This document shows, in pieces, positions 63,804 through 64,000 of a stretch of 64,000 nucleotides of DNA; position 1 is the stretch's first letter, and each line of letters begins with the position of its first letter. This stretch comes from Thalassomonas viridans (lineage in GTDB: Bacteria; Pseudomonadota; Gammaproteobacteria; Enterobacterales; Alteromonadaceae): NCBI RefSeq assembly GCF_000948985.2, contig NZ_CP059733.1:4836001-4900000 (forward strand). The letters are read 5' to 3'. A model generated the notes under the pieces. It searched no databases, was not told the origin of the DNA, and was given only the letters and a program-made list of their open reading frames with translations. Position numbers and translations under genes: made by a program.

Positions 63804-64000
63804 TTACTCTTGTGGACGGATAAGCTTTACCGCTTTATCCAGGACACCGTTAACAAACTTATGGCTGTCATCGGCGGCAAAAGATTTTGCCAGTTCGATC
63901 GCTTCGTTGATCACTACCTTATAAGGCACATCGGCGGAGTCTTTCAACTCATAAATAGCGGTGCGCAGGATAGACTTTTCCACCTGGTCGATATCGTCCA
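63804..64000 (-). CDS. nusB: Transcription antitermination factor NusB (5' part outside window)
   Basis: The minus strand at the window end reads [20 protein letters not shown], then [20 protein letters not shown] and [17 protein letters not shown] before stopping at 63804, the C-terminal 65 residues of NusB, with the usual ERAILRxAxYEL and INEAVELAKxFG motifs. NusB acts with NusE in rRNA antitermination. First visible gene of the nusB-thiL-pgpA operon. Confidence 0.93.
   Translation of the reverse strand, partial: DDIDQVEKSILRTAIYELKDSADVPYKVVINEAIELAKSFAADDSHKFVNGVLDKAVKLIRPQE

Overview
The window looks like a chromosomal segment of a marine gammaproteobacterium of the order Alteromonadales, most likely Colwelliaceae and close to Thalassomonas. 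That placement is an inference from the housekeeping proteins (SixA, FadIJ, PutP, CysDN, SerA, RpiA, PgpA-ThiL-NusB), from the DUF3379/ECF sigma pair and the Bat operon, and from memory of such genomes; no search was run. No tRNA, rRNA or CRISPR array was seen.

Left part, 1-27 kb (accessory). A truncated family 3 solute-binding protein, sixA and an M16 protease lead into what reads as a class II bacteriocin/microcin export locus: a CvaA-like HlyD adaptor, three unannotated 50-51 residue peptides with near-identical double-glycine leaders (6229-6741), a strong terminator, a two-helix membrane protein that could be the immunity factor, an S9 peptidase, and 6.8 kb beyond the adaptor a C39-peptidase ABC transporter plus a small membrane protein. 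The adaptor and the transporter have separate promoters that share an identical pair of 11-bp direct repeats, so the two halves look co-regulated. The locus is peppered with mobile DNA: an IS1634-type element and a RES/Xre toxin-antitoxin pair sit inside it, an IS630-type element has cut a CadC/ToxR-like membrane regulator after its fourth codon (the original start can be rebuilt exactly), and an IS66-type element lies just upstream of a giant Reg_prop/PAS/GGDEF/EAL sensor. Next come two tiny unknown ORFs and a possible structured RNA.

Middle part, 27-44 kb (core). Convergent to the small genes lie fadJ and fadI, with a FadR-like palindrome upstream, then the divergent Bat-type operon (MoxR, DUF58, DUF4381, two VWA proteins, BatD), an ECF sigma factor with a DUF3379 membrane partner, a noncoding stretch with 47-bp tandem repeats and a MITE-like inverted repeat, putP, and an HDOD protein with a degenerate EAL domain.

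Right part, 44-64 kb. A long minus-strand cluster (ugd, galU, pgi, cysD, cysN, an SLC13 transporter, cysC, a DHH phosphoesterase, galE, a Stf0 sulfotransferase) combines supply of UDP-glucose, UDP-glucuronate and UDP-galactose with sulfate uptake and PAPS synthesis. Together these suggest making a sulfated sugar polymer or glycolipid, with the DHH protein a candidate for pAp recycling. After it come a POT peptide transporter, a 5-formyl-THF cyclo-ligase, rpiA, serA, an IS4-type element with a one-base deletion in its transposase that landed in the serA/pgpA terminator (10-bp target duplication), and pgpA, thiL and the end of nusB.
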